From: Blastomyces gilchristii SLH14081
Taxonomy: Eukaryota; Ascomycota; Eurotiomycetes; Onygenales; Ajellomycetaceae
Assembly: GCF_000003855.2 (NCBI RefSeq)
Contig: NW_003101656.1
Span: forward strand, 491,463 to 555,462
Direction of reading: 5' to 3'
Length of the DNA: 64,000 nucleotides
Both the position numbers and the translations under genes were made by a program. Numbering within the stretch: the first letter of the stretch is position 1; every line of letters begins with the position of its first letter. A model generated the notes under the pieces. The model ran no database searches, was not told where the DNA came from, and saw nothing but the letters and a program-made list of their open reading frames with translations. Positions 46,889-60,112 of the stretch are shown piece after piece.

Positions 46889-48009
46889 ATCTAACAACAA
46901 TATAAGAGAACTCTTGAACATGAGTATAGAAGTAATATCACAGTGACTTTAAGTAATATTGAAATTATAACAGCAACAGATAGCAGAGATGCATGTAACT
47001 CAATAACTTCAATACAAAGAGATTCAACAATTAATTCAACAAAGAACTCATGTGATTTCAACATCTACAGAATTGAATATAAAAGCACTGAAAGAATGCT
47101 TAGATACTTTTGTATATTTCAATACTTTCAATCTCCCTCTCTACTCATCATGACAAATGAAAATGCTTACAAAACTGAGTGTAGATGAAGATGTCATCAG
47201 TTCATTAATCAATCAAGATTGATATATTAATAAATGATTAAAGAATTATATGAAACAGAAGTTCTATTCATGAATGAAAGCATGTAAATCAGTGTTATAA
47301 ACATCTGATAATATTATCAAATATCTTGATATTCTGTTCTGAGACACTACTATACAATAGAAAGTATTAGATTGATTACAGAGTATCTGACAGAGAAACA
47401 CTTCTCTTACAACATTTATCTCTGACTTTAACATCAAGATTCTAGAAGTAGATAATTAATCTTGAGAGAATTAAATGAAGATTAGCATGCTTAAGAAGAT
47501 ATTAACTTTCAAACTCTTACAGACTCTTATAAGTATAGACAAAGATCAGACTTATAAAGGCTTCTACACACAGCTCTGAACATTGAACAATCATCTTATC
47601 AAGCTCAAGAGTATATAGAACAGTGATAGAAGATGTTATACTTCAGTCACTCATACACTCACACTGAAGAAGAACAATGATGCAGATGCTATGAATTGAG
47701 TAGACTTGAATGTCTATACATAAGCAAGAGTCTTCACTGTCTGAACAGACTTTCAAGTTTCTAAGATCACTTCTGAAGAAGTCACTGATCAATGTCAATG
47801 AGAAGTGTACATCAACTGTAACTGATCAGAGCATGTTGCTTTCAACTGTTGATCAGTCTATGTGCCTTCTCACTCAAAGAATGAATCAGTGCCTGTTCAT
47901 ATCAATCATATTATATTAGAGAAGGATTTTGAAGATAACTATGAGAATACTCTGATGAAACAGGGAAAAGATTAGCTTCTATTTAAATTTATAAACAGAA
48001 GCTTGAAGA
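46889..48009 (+). pseudogene. gag: GypA A6 gag remnant
   Basis: The start codon of other copies is ATA here (near 46889), a G-to-A loss. Gag similarity continues with an open stretch of 81 codons (46943-47188, out of the Gag frame) and the MKISMLKK block near 47477. The 69-codon stretch 47710-47919 is in the Gag C-terminal region. Confidence 0.65.
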
Positions 48010-51000
48010 GATTGAATAACAATGATTTAAAGAGAAAATAACAATGAACATAATTCTTATATCTACTGTGATTGATAATATGTATAATATGAAAGCTATG
48101 ATAGACAGCAGTCTATGTTATTATACAATGATTAAATCTTAAGTTATAAGATGTTACAATCTTCAGTGTATTCTCTTATTAAAATTCTGACTTCTTAAAG
48201 AATTTAATGACTCAAAAGATATTTATATCTGTTACATGATAAAGTTAATCATACATGTAGAAGAACATTAATATGAAGATGTGTATATATATGAAGTTGA
48301 TAATCTTGATTATAATCTTATGTTAGAACTTGCCTGACTATCTGAACAAGGTATCTTATTAAACACTTAAAACAGAAGCTTGATATTCTCTAACAATGAT
48401 AGAATTCATGAAGATAACATTCATAAGATCATGAATCTGACACAGATCTCTGTTAATGTGTATGAAATACTTTAAAAAAGAAGTCACTGATAGCAGAATT
48501 ATATAATAATCTATTTCATTAGTCTGACTAATATTAAAAAGGCTCTAGAAAAGTTATTCTGTGTTATAATAATAGATTCTCATACAAAACTCTCTTATTA
48601 ATATCATGAATATCTAGATGTCTTCTCATAAGATAATATTATAAATATACCTCTCTTACAAGATTCTGAAGTGAATCACAGTATCAAGTTAGAGAAGAAG
48701 AATGATAAAAAGCTCAAACTGTTATAAGATTATCTTTACAATATATTCTGAGATGCACTTCTTCTTCTTTGAAAGACACTCAATGATCTATTGAATAAAG
48801 AATTTATATATATTATCAATTCTTCTATCACAGTCTCTATTCTCTTTGCAAAGAAATTAGATGAAGAACTCTAATTCTGTGTGAACTATTGAGAACTGAA
48901 TAGAATAATAAAGAAGGACTGCTATCTACTATCTCTTTTTAATGAAACTCTAGCTCACATTGAATAAGCTCAATAATTTATAAAAGTAGATATTATCACT
49001 GTGTTTCATAAGATTCATATCACTGAAGAAGATGAGTGACTTACAGCATTCTGAACACAATATAACCTTTTTGAATGAATAGTTACTCTCTTCAGACTAG
49101 CTAACACTCTCAGTACATTTCAGAAGTATATTAACTGAGCACTCTGAGATTTTCTTAATGAATTCATATCTGTATATCTTGATAACATTCTCATCTTCAC
49201 TGATGAGTTCAGAAAAGAATATCAAGAATATGTATAGAAGATATTACAAAGACTATGAGAAGTATAACTACTGATAGATATCAATAAGTGTGACTTTGAA
49301 ATCAAGAGTATCAAATATCTGAGTTTTATTATAGAAGCTGATAAGAAGATTCAAATAAATTCTGAGAAAGTCTCTGTCATTCTTGAATGAGACGCTCTGT
49401 ATACTGTGAAAGATGTATGAAGCTTTATCAGATTTACTAACTTCTATCAGTGATTTATATGAAACTTCTCAGATATCATCAGATCACTTACAGAACTCAT
49501 TAAGAAGAACTCAGTATTTCAGTGATCAGCAGATACTGAAGCTGCATTCATACAGATGAAGAAGATATTCATCAATACTTCTCTACTAATGATATTTAAC
49601 TCTGATTGTGAGACAGTTGTTGAAGCTGATTTCTCTGACTATATAACAGAAGAAGCAATATTGTAATATAATAATGAAGATGTTCTATAATTATATGTCT
49701 TCATATTCAAGAAACTAAGTCTTACTGAATGCAATTATAAGATCTATAACAAGAAACTTCTTATAATTGTACACTGTCTAGAAGAATGAGACTCTGAACT
49801 ATGAAGAGTTTCTGAATTTGAGATAATCATAGATTATAAGAATCTCAAATACTTTACAATGACTGTTAAACTCACTGAATGATAGATATGATAATCTGAG
49901 TTTCTAAGCTGCTTTCATTTTATAATACACTATCATCTCAGCAGCCAGAACTCAATGACAGATATTCTCTCATGACTAGAGTAAGATATGCCTTCTGATG
50001 TAACAGATATCTGTTGAATGAACTAAGAACACTAGCTTCTAGATCTGAAGATATTAGTTGATTAAGATAAAAAAACTCATAACACTATACACACTTCTCT
50101 GATTAGAACACTCTCTCTCTGAACTGTCACTGACACTGACACTGACACTGATATCTCATCTTCTTCTGAACCTACACTAGATGAATTATGACATATAACA
50201 GCTTAAACTGATGAACTTCTTCAACCACTCACTGAAGCAGTATGTCAAGAAGCACTCTGATTTCTCTCAGAACTATGTATAAGAACTGACATCTCAGAAT
50301 GTTCAATCAATGATAATAACACTCTATGATTCTATGAATGATGCTGAGTCTCTCACTCTGAACTCTCACACAGTCAGATAATACAAGAGATGCATGATTC
50401 ATATATAACTGATTATTCAGACTGTGAATAACTGTATAGAATGATCTTCTGAGAGTTCTACTAATCTGAGATATTAAATAGCATCAGATACTTTGTTTGA
50501 AACTGTAACTATTATTCTTTCATCATGTTATGAAAGAATCATAGAAAAGATCTACTGAAATCACTTAATATCTCTGATAGAATCTGATAAGATGTAATAA
50601 TTAACTTCACTGTTGATCTCTCTGAGAGTAAGAGTTATAGAAATCTTCTAGTCATTGTAAATTGATTGAGTAAAGATATAATATTGAAATCTTTTAATAA
50701 AATAAATACTGAACAAGTTACTGAAGCATTTCTACAGAGCTCATTCTATCAGATGCATGAATTGCTGAGATCTAAAATATTAAATTAAGATCATTAATTC
50801 ATGCGCACTCTCTGAACAAGAATCTGTCAAGTTCTCAAGATTATACACTATCTCTTAACTGTCTATCACTCTGAGATTGATGATGCATCAGAATAGATAA
50901 TTCAGATTATGAAGAATTATCTTTATAAGTTCTGTAATTACTTATAACATGATTGATATAACCTTCTTCTACATACAGAGATCACTATCAATGATCAAGA

Positions 51001-51645
51001 TATTATTTTAACAGGTGTAAGCTCATTCTTTCTCACATATGAATATCACATGAAAGTACTGAATCTTCTAGAGATCATATATTTTGTTCTGAATTTCTGC
51101 AGTCTGATTCAGATCACTGATAATATAGTAATAAAACTCTGAGACATCTGTGCTTGAGTAGAGATCTTCATAGTTAGCACTAAACAGAATTAAGAAGATT
51201 GAATCAATATTTACTAAGTTTTCACTGAACAATATAAGATAGAAGATCTGATATAATTGAATCTTAAGAATATACAGACTATATGATCATCTCATACACT
51301 GAATTATCATCATACTAAGTATAAAATGATAGAAGTTCTAGATAGTGATAACTACTGTCTTGCCATATTATCAGAGATTCATGATATCTTCTACACAAGC
51401 TTGCTTCATCACACTGTCACTGACTCATTCTCTTCTCAACTGACTTTCAACTGACAGTCACCAGGCATCATAGAAGAAGATAATGAGCTTGAGTGAGAGA
51501 TTGAGAATATTCTTCATAAGAGACCCTGTAACTGTAGCTGATAATATCTCATGAAATGGGTTGAGTATAATCATCTGACCTGGACTTTCAGTTCTGCATT
51601 ATCTGAAACAGTGGCTCTTGACTGATGGGAACTGCTTCTGGAAAG
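48010..51645 (+). pseudogene. pol: GypA A6 pol remnant with chromodomain
   Basis: Protease about 48070-48420, RT about 48800-49500 (active site YLDN near 49169), RNase H to about 50000, integrase to about 51430 and chromodomain about 51470-51640. The order and spacing match A3. Stops are frequent. Confidence 0.78.
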
Positions 51646-51655
51646 AGGGGACTAA

Positions 51656-52024
51656 TGTGATGGGCTGCACTCAATCAATCATATAGACTATTTCATTACA
51701 CTTCACAGATTTCAACCGCTTCATTCTCAAACATGTATGCTGTGATTCTCAGTCATTCTTGATCATCAATCCAATCACTTCATTCTTGAACATGTATGCT
51801 TCAATTCTCAGCCATTCTTGATCACTGATCCTCGGCCGCTATGAACATGTATAGATTCTTCCACTCTGAAGCTCCACCGCGTACACCATCACATATGTGT
51901 ATAAATATTCACTTCAATTGCTGATTCTCACACTTTCTCTTTCTTTTCCCTCTCTAATGTTTTTCTCTTTGTTATATAAGACCTATCAATATTATACTGA
52001 TCTATTCGGCGTAGGCCTCTTACA
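51656..52024 (+). repeat. Right LTR of GypA A6, lengthened by a duplication
   Basis: 369 bp. ACATGTATGCT recurs about 59 bases apart (51731, 51790), a tandem duplication of the central block absent from the left LTR. A G-rich polypurine tract (GAAAGAGGGG) precedes it. Confidence 0.88.
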
Positions 52025-53475
52025 TTCTTGCATCATCTTATAAAAGAACTGTGGAAAAGATCTTCTGAAATCACTTAATATTTCTGATAGAATCTGATAA
52101 GATATAGTTATTAATTTCACTGTTAATCTCTCTGATAGTAAGAATTGTAGACACATTCTGATTATCATTGACTGATTGAGTAAAGATGTAATATTAAAAT
52201 CTCATAATGAGATAGATGCTGAACAAGTCACTGAAGCCTTTTATCAGAGTCTATTCTATTAAATACATGAATTACTGAGATTTATAGTATTGAATCAAGG
52301 CTGTCAATTCATAAGTACTCTCTGAATGAGAATCTGTCAAGTTCTCAAGATTATACACTGTTTGTTAACTGTCTATCACTCTGAGACTGGTGATGTATCA
52401 CAGTGAATAATTCAGACAATGAAGAATTATCTTTATAAGTTCTGTAATCATTTATAAGATGACTGATATGACCTTTTTCTACATGCTGAAGTTACTATCA
52501 ATGACTCAGATACTGTTTCAACAGATATAAGCCTGTTCTTTCTCACACACAGTTATCATATAATGATATTAAATCTTTTATAAATCTCACATTTCACACT
52601 GAATCTCTGCAGTTCAATTCAGATCACTGATAATATAGTAATAAAGCTCTGAGATATCTGTGACTGAGCAGAGACCTTCATGACAACTGTAAAACAAGAT
52701 TAAGAGCATTAAATCAATGTGTACTGAGATTCTGCTGAGTAATATAAGAGAGAAGACTTGATATGTTTGAATCTTAAACATATATAAATCACACATTCAT
52801 CTTATACGCTGAATTACTGTTATATCAAGTATAAAGTGATACAATTTCTAGATAGTTATAACTGCTATCTTAATACATTATCAGAGATGCATGATGTATT
52901 TCACATAAGCTTGCTTTATCATACTGTCATCAATCTGTTCTCTTCTCAACTGATTTCTGACTGACAGTTATCATGCATTGTAGAAGAAGATAATGAACTT
53001 GAATAAGAGATTAAAGATATTCTTGATGAGAGACTCTGTAGCTGCAGTTAATAATATCTTGTAAAATAAGTTGACTTTAATCATCTGATCTGGACTCCGA
53101 GTACTATGTTATCTGACACCGCGGCTCTTGACTGATCAGAACTATGCATGACTAGAAAAGAAGAGAGTTAATATGACAGGCTGCATCTGATTAATTATAT
53201 AGACTATTTTATTACACTTTACAGATTTCTATCAAAACTCTGATTCTCAGTCACTGATTCTCTGCTGAAGCTCTGATTCTCAGTTGCTGATTCTCAGCTT
53301 AAAACTCATAGAATTTCTATTCTTCCACCTCAAAGCTTCATCATGTCTGTGTATAAATATTCACTTCAACTGCTGATTTCTGCACTTTCTCTTTCTTTTT
53401 CTTTTCTAATCTTTTTCACTTTGTTATATAAGATCTATAAATATTATACTGATCTATACGGTGTAGAGCTCTTAC
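52025..53475 (+). mobile_element. GypA copy A7: integrase to 3' LTR remnant
   Basis: It starts inside integrase immediately after the A6 LTR and runs through the chromodomain to a 304-bp LTR (53172-53475). It may be the 3' end of the same element as A4, with A6 between them and the RT region deleted. Confidence 0.8.
53172..53475 (+). repeat. 3' LTR of GypA A7
   Basis: 304 bp, TATGACAGGCTGCATC...GAGCTCTTACA. The opening TG has become TA. Confidence 0.82.
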
Positions 53476-54507
53476 ATTAGTATACTTAAGAAGATATTAA
53501 CTTTCAAACTCTTACAGACTCTAATAAGTGTAGATAAAGACCTGACTTATAAAGACTTCTGTATACAACTCTGAACATTGAATGACTGTCTTATCAATCT
53601 CAAGAGGAAATAGAACAGTGATAGAAGATATTACATCTCAATTACTTATATATCTGCACTGAAGAATAATAATAATACAGATATTATAAACTGAGTAGAC
53701 TTGAATATCTATGCATAAGCAAGAGTTTTCACTGTTTAAACAGACTTTCAACTCTCTGAGATCACTTCTGAAGAACTCACTGATCAATGTTAATAAGAAG
53801 TATGTATCAACTGTAACTGATCAGAACATATTACTTTCAACTATCAATCAGTCTATATATTATTCTACTCAAAGAATGAATCAGTATTAGTTCATATCAA
53901 TCATGTTATATTGAAGAAGAATTCAGAAGGTAACTATGAGAACACTCTGATAAAACAGAAAAAAGATTAGCTTCTGTTCAAATTCATAAACAGAAGCTTG
54001 AAGAGATTGAATAATATCAATTTAAGAAGAAAATGACAATGAATGCAATTCTTGTATCTACTGTGATAGATAATAGATATAATAAGAATGTCATAGTAGA
54101 CAGCAGTCTATATCACTATGCAATGATTAAATCTTCAGTTGTAAGACAGTGTAATCTTTATGATATTCACTTTCTGAAACTCTGACTGCTTGCAGAATTT
54201 AATAACTCAAAAGATGTTTGTATCTGTTACATGATGAAAGAAAACATAGATGTCAGAGAATATTAAGACAAAGATACTTATATATATGAAGTTGATAACT
54301 TTGACTATAATCTTAATACTATAACTCATCTGACTATCTAAACAGAGTATTTTATTACACTCTTAAATGAGAAGTTTGATATTTCTCAACAATAAGTGAA
54401 TTCATGAAGATGATATTTACAAGACTATGAACTTAATACAGATCTCTGTCAATGTCTATGAAATACTCTGAAAAAGCTTCAGATAAAGTCACTGATAAAA
54501 ACACTGA
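53476..54507 (+). mobile_element. GypA copy A8: gag to protease fragment
   Basis: It begins at the MKISMLKK-equivalent of Gag (near 53480) and runs to the late protease region, where MITE M4 interrupts it. No LTR belongs to it within the window. Confidence 0.78.
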
Positions 54508-54586
54508 TAGACTGATCACTGAGATCATGAATTTCACGTTTGATCTCATTTGATCTGATCTCATACATTTCATGATGTGAATCCCG
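54508..54586. mobile_element. MITE M4 stub, cut by GypB B4
   Basis: The first 79 bases of the MITE (TAGACTGATCACTGAG...GTGAATCCCG) in GypA A8. It breaks off exactly where GypB begins with TGTGGTTCGG. The other half is not in the window. Confidence 0.85.
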
Positions 54587-55069
54587 TGTGGTTCGGAAGA
54601 AGATACGACCGCCGGATAATAACGCGGCCGATTCTGAACTTGCTTACGAATGTAAAGAGGTCATAGCAGCCACCAATTAATTTAGCATACTGTATATAAG
54701 AAGCCAGTGTACACCTGTAATTATACACTGGCTCAAGCAACCTTTGAATCACATCTGATAGCATGTCTAAAAATCAGTGAGAAGTGCAGGCTTCTTCAGA
54801 GTATGATAATTCTGTCTATGAAGCAATTCATAGTTATCATACCAGTGTAGTTCTAAAAATGTCTCAAAAGATAGTGTACACAGAGCAGTGAGTGAAAGAG
54901 CATTCAATTGATACTGCTTCACTTGTTGAGGGAAAAGTTCACACTCAGGCGAATGCCATGTATGCAAACAGATGAGATGTGAGAAAAGAGAATGAGAGTG
55001 ATGAATCAGATTCAAAGAATATCACTCTCTACTCAGAAGAATAAAAAGAGAGATGATCATTATCAGAGT

Positions 55070-55165
55070 CATACAATGATAACATAAATCATATAACAAT
55101 ATAATAATAGAGTGATATAATAATATAGTAATATAACAATATAGTGATATAACAATAGAGATTAT
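55070..55165. repeat. AT-rich short-unit repeat in the GypB leader
   Basis: Repeated ATATAATAATAGAGTGAT / ATATAACAATAT units, a longer version of 9350-9410 in B1. Confidence 0.75.
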
Positions 55166-55179
55166 ATAATCAATGAGAA

Positions 55180-56370
55180 AACTGAAATAAACACCTTCTC
55201 TAGTTAATATGAACAACACTCTTCTCTGCTACCTGAATTGAAAGATATGCAGAACCTCTCAGAGAGTTTACTTGAAGCAGTAAGAAAAGTAGCTGAAACT
55301 ACTGAACTGAAATTGAAGCTCTGTACATGTACAAGAATTCTAAATGAGATCAAGACCTTGTGTATACAGTGACAGATCAAGGTGAAAGTCAAACAACAAT
55401 TGACATTCACTGTGAATCAAGTATTCATAATAAAGAGCTTTGCTGACATAATCATCATCATTAATAAGAATAGAGAAAACCAGGTCTTAGATCTGCAGCA
55501 GAAGATTAAATATTTACACAGATAAATAACTACACTGAATCTAAAGATCTTATCATAATTATTCATAATCTCTTCAGAAGTATACACATCATCAGAGATC
55601 ACTGTGCAGAATGAGAATCTGAATATGAGATACATCATGTCAGAAGATCTGCTGAAATCATCAAGCTTTAATGATAACTGAAAAAATAATACTGTAATCA
55701 GCTGACTAAGTCAGATACAATTATATTATCAGATTAAATGCAAACTTACAGACAGACAGTTAATAGAATTTTAACAAGTCTTAAGATCTGTTACATTTCT
55801 ACACAGAAAAGTAAAGTTATTATAGATGACTGATAAAAAGATAAATCTGACAGACTTGAAATAATATTTATTTTTATAAATATGAAATGAGTTTTTCAAA
55901 TGAATCTTACATAATTTTGAGAAAGTGAATATATAAGACAAGTGTTATAAATGCTTCACTGAGTGTAGATAAGTGAGTAATCTTATATCATACTTCACAC
56001 ACTTCAGTTTATACTATCTTATGTTGAGTGAAGAGCTTTCAATATCTTTCTATTTATAGATCTTTATTCATGATCTTACATCTGAGTTGAGAGTGAAATG
56101 AAAATGCTTAACCTCATAGTCAGACACAGTGAAGAAAGCATATAACATTCTCATTATACAGAAACAAGTGAGTTAATTATAATAGAAAATACTGGAATCA
56201 AGTATATCTCAACAGAGAATGAATAATCAGACTTCTATAATACAAGTTATACACTCAGATGTAATAAATCTAGATCTGAATATCATTGTTAAATCACTGA
56301 ATTTCTCAAAAAAGAGATTCTGTGAGTGAAAATCTTGATATTATAAGTATTGAGCTTGCTTCAACTGCAG
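55180..56370 (+). pseudogene. gag: GypB B4 gag remnant
   Basis: The Gag start is lost (ATAAACACC where B1 has ATGAACACC). Similarity runs to the ACFNCR zinc-knuckle remnant near 56350. Minus-strand frames here are shadows. Confidence 0.68.
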
Positions 56371-59300
56371 ATATCAGAATCATAATATAAAGAATTGCAT
56401 ACAGTATACACAGTCAAGAAAAGCAAGAGAGTTAAAAAATTAACAGAATCAGTGAGCTCAGAGATACTTACTGATATTTTATAAAAAGTCTTCAAAGTGA
56501 AAGAGATGCCTGTGTTAGATGATTCTCTGAATTCTGTAAATATTAAGAGAAAGCAGGCTTCTGAATAAGATATGAATAAGAATGATGAAGTGAACACTTA
56601 TCTTAATATCTTAAGATCTGAAATGTTAATGTATAAAGAACACTTGAGTAAGAATTAAGAGATAACTATAAAAGTATTAGCAGACACAGAAGCTTCTACA
56701 CAATATATTAATAATTATATAATTTGAAGACTGAAAGAGATTCACTGAGTGAAGAATCTCTGATGTATAAAATTATCTGATAACTGATATTTAATATCAC
56801 CTGCAAGAGTAAGAGTTTCCTTGTATCTTAAAGAATGATATTACTATATTTAACAGTGAGAGCTGCAGAATGAGAAATATGATCTTATTCTCAGACTTAA
56901 TTAATTTCAAAGATTCAATCTGCAGATTCAATAATACACTTGTCATGTACAGTTAATTAATAACAAGAAAATACTTCATATGATTTTATTAACTGATATG
57001 AGAAGAACATTTCAGGTCTGTGATATAGAAGAGTTAAATCTGTTTATATATTAATAAGTAAAGAGAATAATTTACAAGATCTTATCTGAAAGTATTCTGT
57101 ATGTTATATAAGACCTGAAAGTGAAGAAAATCAAGATAAAGAATATATGCAAGAATAAGTGTATGAGAGAGCTTCTGAAGAACTATGAGAAGATCTTCTG
57201 AACAGATCTTTCACTGAAATTGCTACTGAAATGAGAATTTGTACATGAGATTGACATGAGAGATATAAAATTAGTCAATCAGAATACATACTCTCTGTTA
57301 CAAATGCATCTTGAAGAATAGAAGTATCAGATTACAGACCTTCTAGAACATGATCTTATACAACTCTCATCAAGTACATGAGGCTTTCCAGTTCTATTTA
57401 TGAAAAAGGCAGATGAGAAGTGACAGATGTGTATTGATTATTAAGCACTTAATAAGCTTATAATCAAGAATAAATATTCACTATCATGAATTTAACAACA
57501 GTTGAATATAGTTGAAAATACTTAATATCAATCAAAGAGTGATCTTCTCTCAGATTACTGACAGATCTGTATAGATAAACTGTCAGTTCTGTGAACTGTG
57601 TTTAATATAAAATGAGAGAAGTTCAAATTTCTGATAATACTATTCAGTCTGATAAATGTATCTATCATCTTTCAAATAATGATGAATACACTTCTTTATA
57701 AACAGAATGAAATCTCATATCTTGTATATATTAATAACATTCTAGTCTTTTCAAACTTATATAATAAATATCTGAAGTATCTTAATGAAGTGCTTATAAC
57801 TCTGACAGAGTATAAGCTCTATATTAAATTAACAAAGTATGTATTTGAAATGAAAGAGTTGAAGTTCATAGAATATGTAGTGAGTGATAACTGTATACAT
57901 CTCATTCTAAAGAAATTGAATGTTATAGTGAATTACCTACAGCTGAGAAATGTATATTATATACAACAGTTTCTTGAGTTAGTCTCATATTACTGCAGAT
58001 TTATCAAGGATTTTATATAAATATTTACATCACTCTCAGATCTCTTAAGAGAAACAGATGCAAATCTGTAAAAGAAGATGTTTAATTCAATTATCTGAAA
58101 TACTGTGTGTGAGAAGGCTTTTCTCACACTGAGAGAATGTGTGATAACATTCTCAGTACTTATTTAACTAGATTATGATAAATCTTTCTACATTAAGATA
58201 GATATATTTAAATGCGCTATTGAAGAAGCTCTTCTACATATAAGTAAGAATGACAAGCTGCACTCAGTGATATATAATGATAGAAAACTATCAGACACTG
58301 AGCTCAATTGCTCAGTATATGAAAAGAAATTACTAGTAATTAAACATACACTGACATTGTAAGATAGATATATTGACAACAGTTATACAATAACAGTAAT
58401 TATGAATCATGAAAGTCTTATCTATCTATAATTAACAATAAAACCTTTCAAATACTTAGTATATTAAATTTTGAAGTTTTAAGCATACAATCTTGATATT
58501 AAATACTGAAAGAAATTGAATGCTGTAATATCTGATGCAATCAGTTGTAGATCTGATTTCATGAAAGAGAGTTCTGTAAATCAGATATAAGAGAAGTTCA
58601 TATTAAACACACTGAGAAAATATAAGAAATCAGAATAAGTGAACATAATAATCTCTTACTTGAAGAATAACAAGATATCAGATAACAAGTGTCTTGTAAA
58701 AGTAGTAGAAGAGATGCTTTCAAACTTCAAGCTGAGAAAATTGCAAAATAATATTATGCTGTACTATGATCTAGAATATATAAAAGCTTTCTATCTAGAA
58801 CATTCATTTAGACATGACTTAATAACTCACATGTACAAGAAATTCAGTTACTTAGAAAGCTGTGAACTCATAAACATACTTAAATCATGAGTATACTGAC
58901 TAAGCATGATCAAGAATATTCAGATATACACTCACAAGTGTCTGAATTATCAGGTTGTGAAAGAATTAAAGAAAGAATTGAAACATAAGAAAGTATAATA
59001 TCAGATGAAATGTACAATACAATTATTTAAACAATGAGAGATGAATCTCATACATATACTACTGTGAACATTAAATGAAAATTAATAAATAATCACTGCT
59101 ATTGATTACACTAGTACACTACTGACTAATCAGTTATGAAAGCAGTTTCAGAGATAACAGAGAAGATAATGATAAAGTTTCTATATAATGAAATCTATAT
59201 TAACTATGAAATACTGCATGAGATTCTAACTGATAATGATGCAAATCTCATAGAAGAAGTGATGAGACATTTCATAAGTCAGTTATAGACAAGATATTGT

Positions 59301-59727
59301 AGAACAACACTATATCATTCACAAATGAATAAGAAGATGAAATGCTTGAATGAAATCTTGAATAATATACTGATGAAATATCTAGTCATCAAGCTGATGT
59401 GATCATGAGATGAATATCTTAGTCAGGCACTATTAGTCATGTGAATTCAGTAGTATGCAGTCTTCAAGTGTTCATCATTCTACCTGTTGTATGGATTGCA
59501 TCCGCGCATCCCGGAGAATGCTTCGGAAAAGGTGAGGGAGAGAACAGCAGTTACAGACACAGCAGAAACAACAGTTGTGAATGCAGCAGTTGCAGACACA
59601 GCAGGAACAACAGGTGCAGACACAGCAGTTGCACACACAGAATCAAGATTGAAGGAGATCAGTCACAGACATGTAAAAGCTAACAAGTTACTTCTGAACT
59701 GAGCAATTCAATTGAAAAGAATATGAG
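56371..59727 (+). pseudogene. pol: GypB B4 pol remnant, first part (RT to late integrase)
   Basis: The RT palm lies in a 113-codon open stretch (57679-58020) whose active site reads YINN (YLDD lost). RNase H about 58100-58500. The integrase finger is in the open stretch 58639-58890 (HSFRHD, HMYKKFSY). From 59487 a 71-codon stretch MYGLHPRIPENASEK... belongs to the late integrase and includes a Thr/Ala/Asp/Val repeat region. This end is GC-richer and less mutated than the rest. Confidence 0.8.
59530..59640 (+). repeat. Repeat of GCAGTTGCAGACACA-like units in GypB integrase
   Basis: Imperfect units of about 15-18 bases encode TAVADTA-like peptides (AVTDTAET, AAVADTAG, TAVAHTES). B1 has fewer units at 14300-14350, so the region expands and contracts. 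Confidence 0.8.
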
Positions 59728-60112
59728 ACTCACTAGTTAATTATTATTATTATTATTATTCTTCAATTATAGATGTATGCAGTCAGAGACTATGACATCT
59801 ACCTGAGAACTTTTAGTTCCCAGGGTTTTTCCTATCTGTAAAGTTAACTATTATACATTCATCAATTTCAGATATGTAAAATCAGAAAATTCCAGCCCAG
59901 AATACAAAAACTGCTTACAAATTGCAGTGTTTTAACATCTTCTGATACTTTGAAATCATTTGACAATATCATGACAAAGGAAAAGAGAACACAGTCTTAA
60001 AGATAGATACATTAAATAGATAGATAGAAAGAAATTGAAAGAAAAAGATAAAGTAAAGAGAGACTGTAACAAAACAAATTATTAAAAGATAGTATATAGC
60101 TGTTTTAATAGA

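Larger units (their letters stand above)
46280..52024 (+). mobile_element. GypA copy A6: all domains, unequal LTRs, no target duplication
   Basis: LTRs of 280 bp (46280-46559) and 369 bp (51656-52024) enclose a full set of gag-pol domains on the plus strand. The flanking pentamers differ (TGTTA, TTCTT). The two LTRs also carry different internal indels. Both facts suggest the unit arose by recombination between two GypA copies rather than by one clean insertion. Confidence 0.85.
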
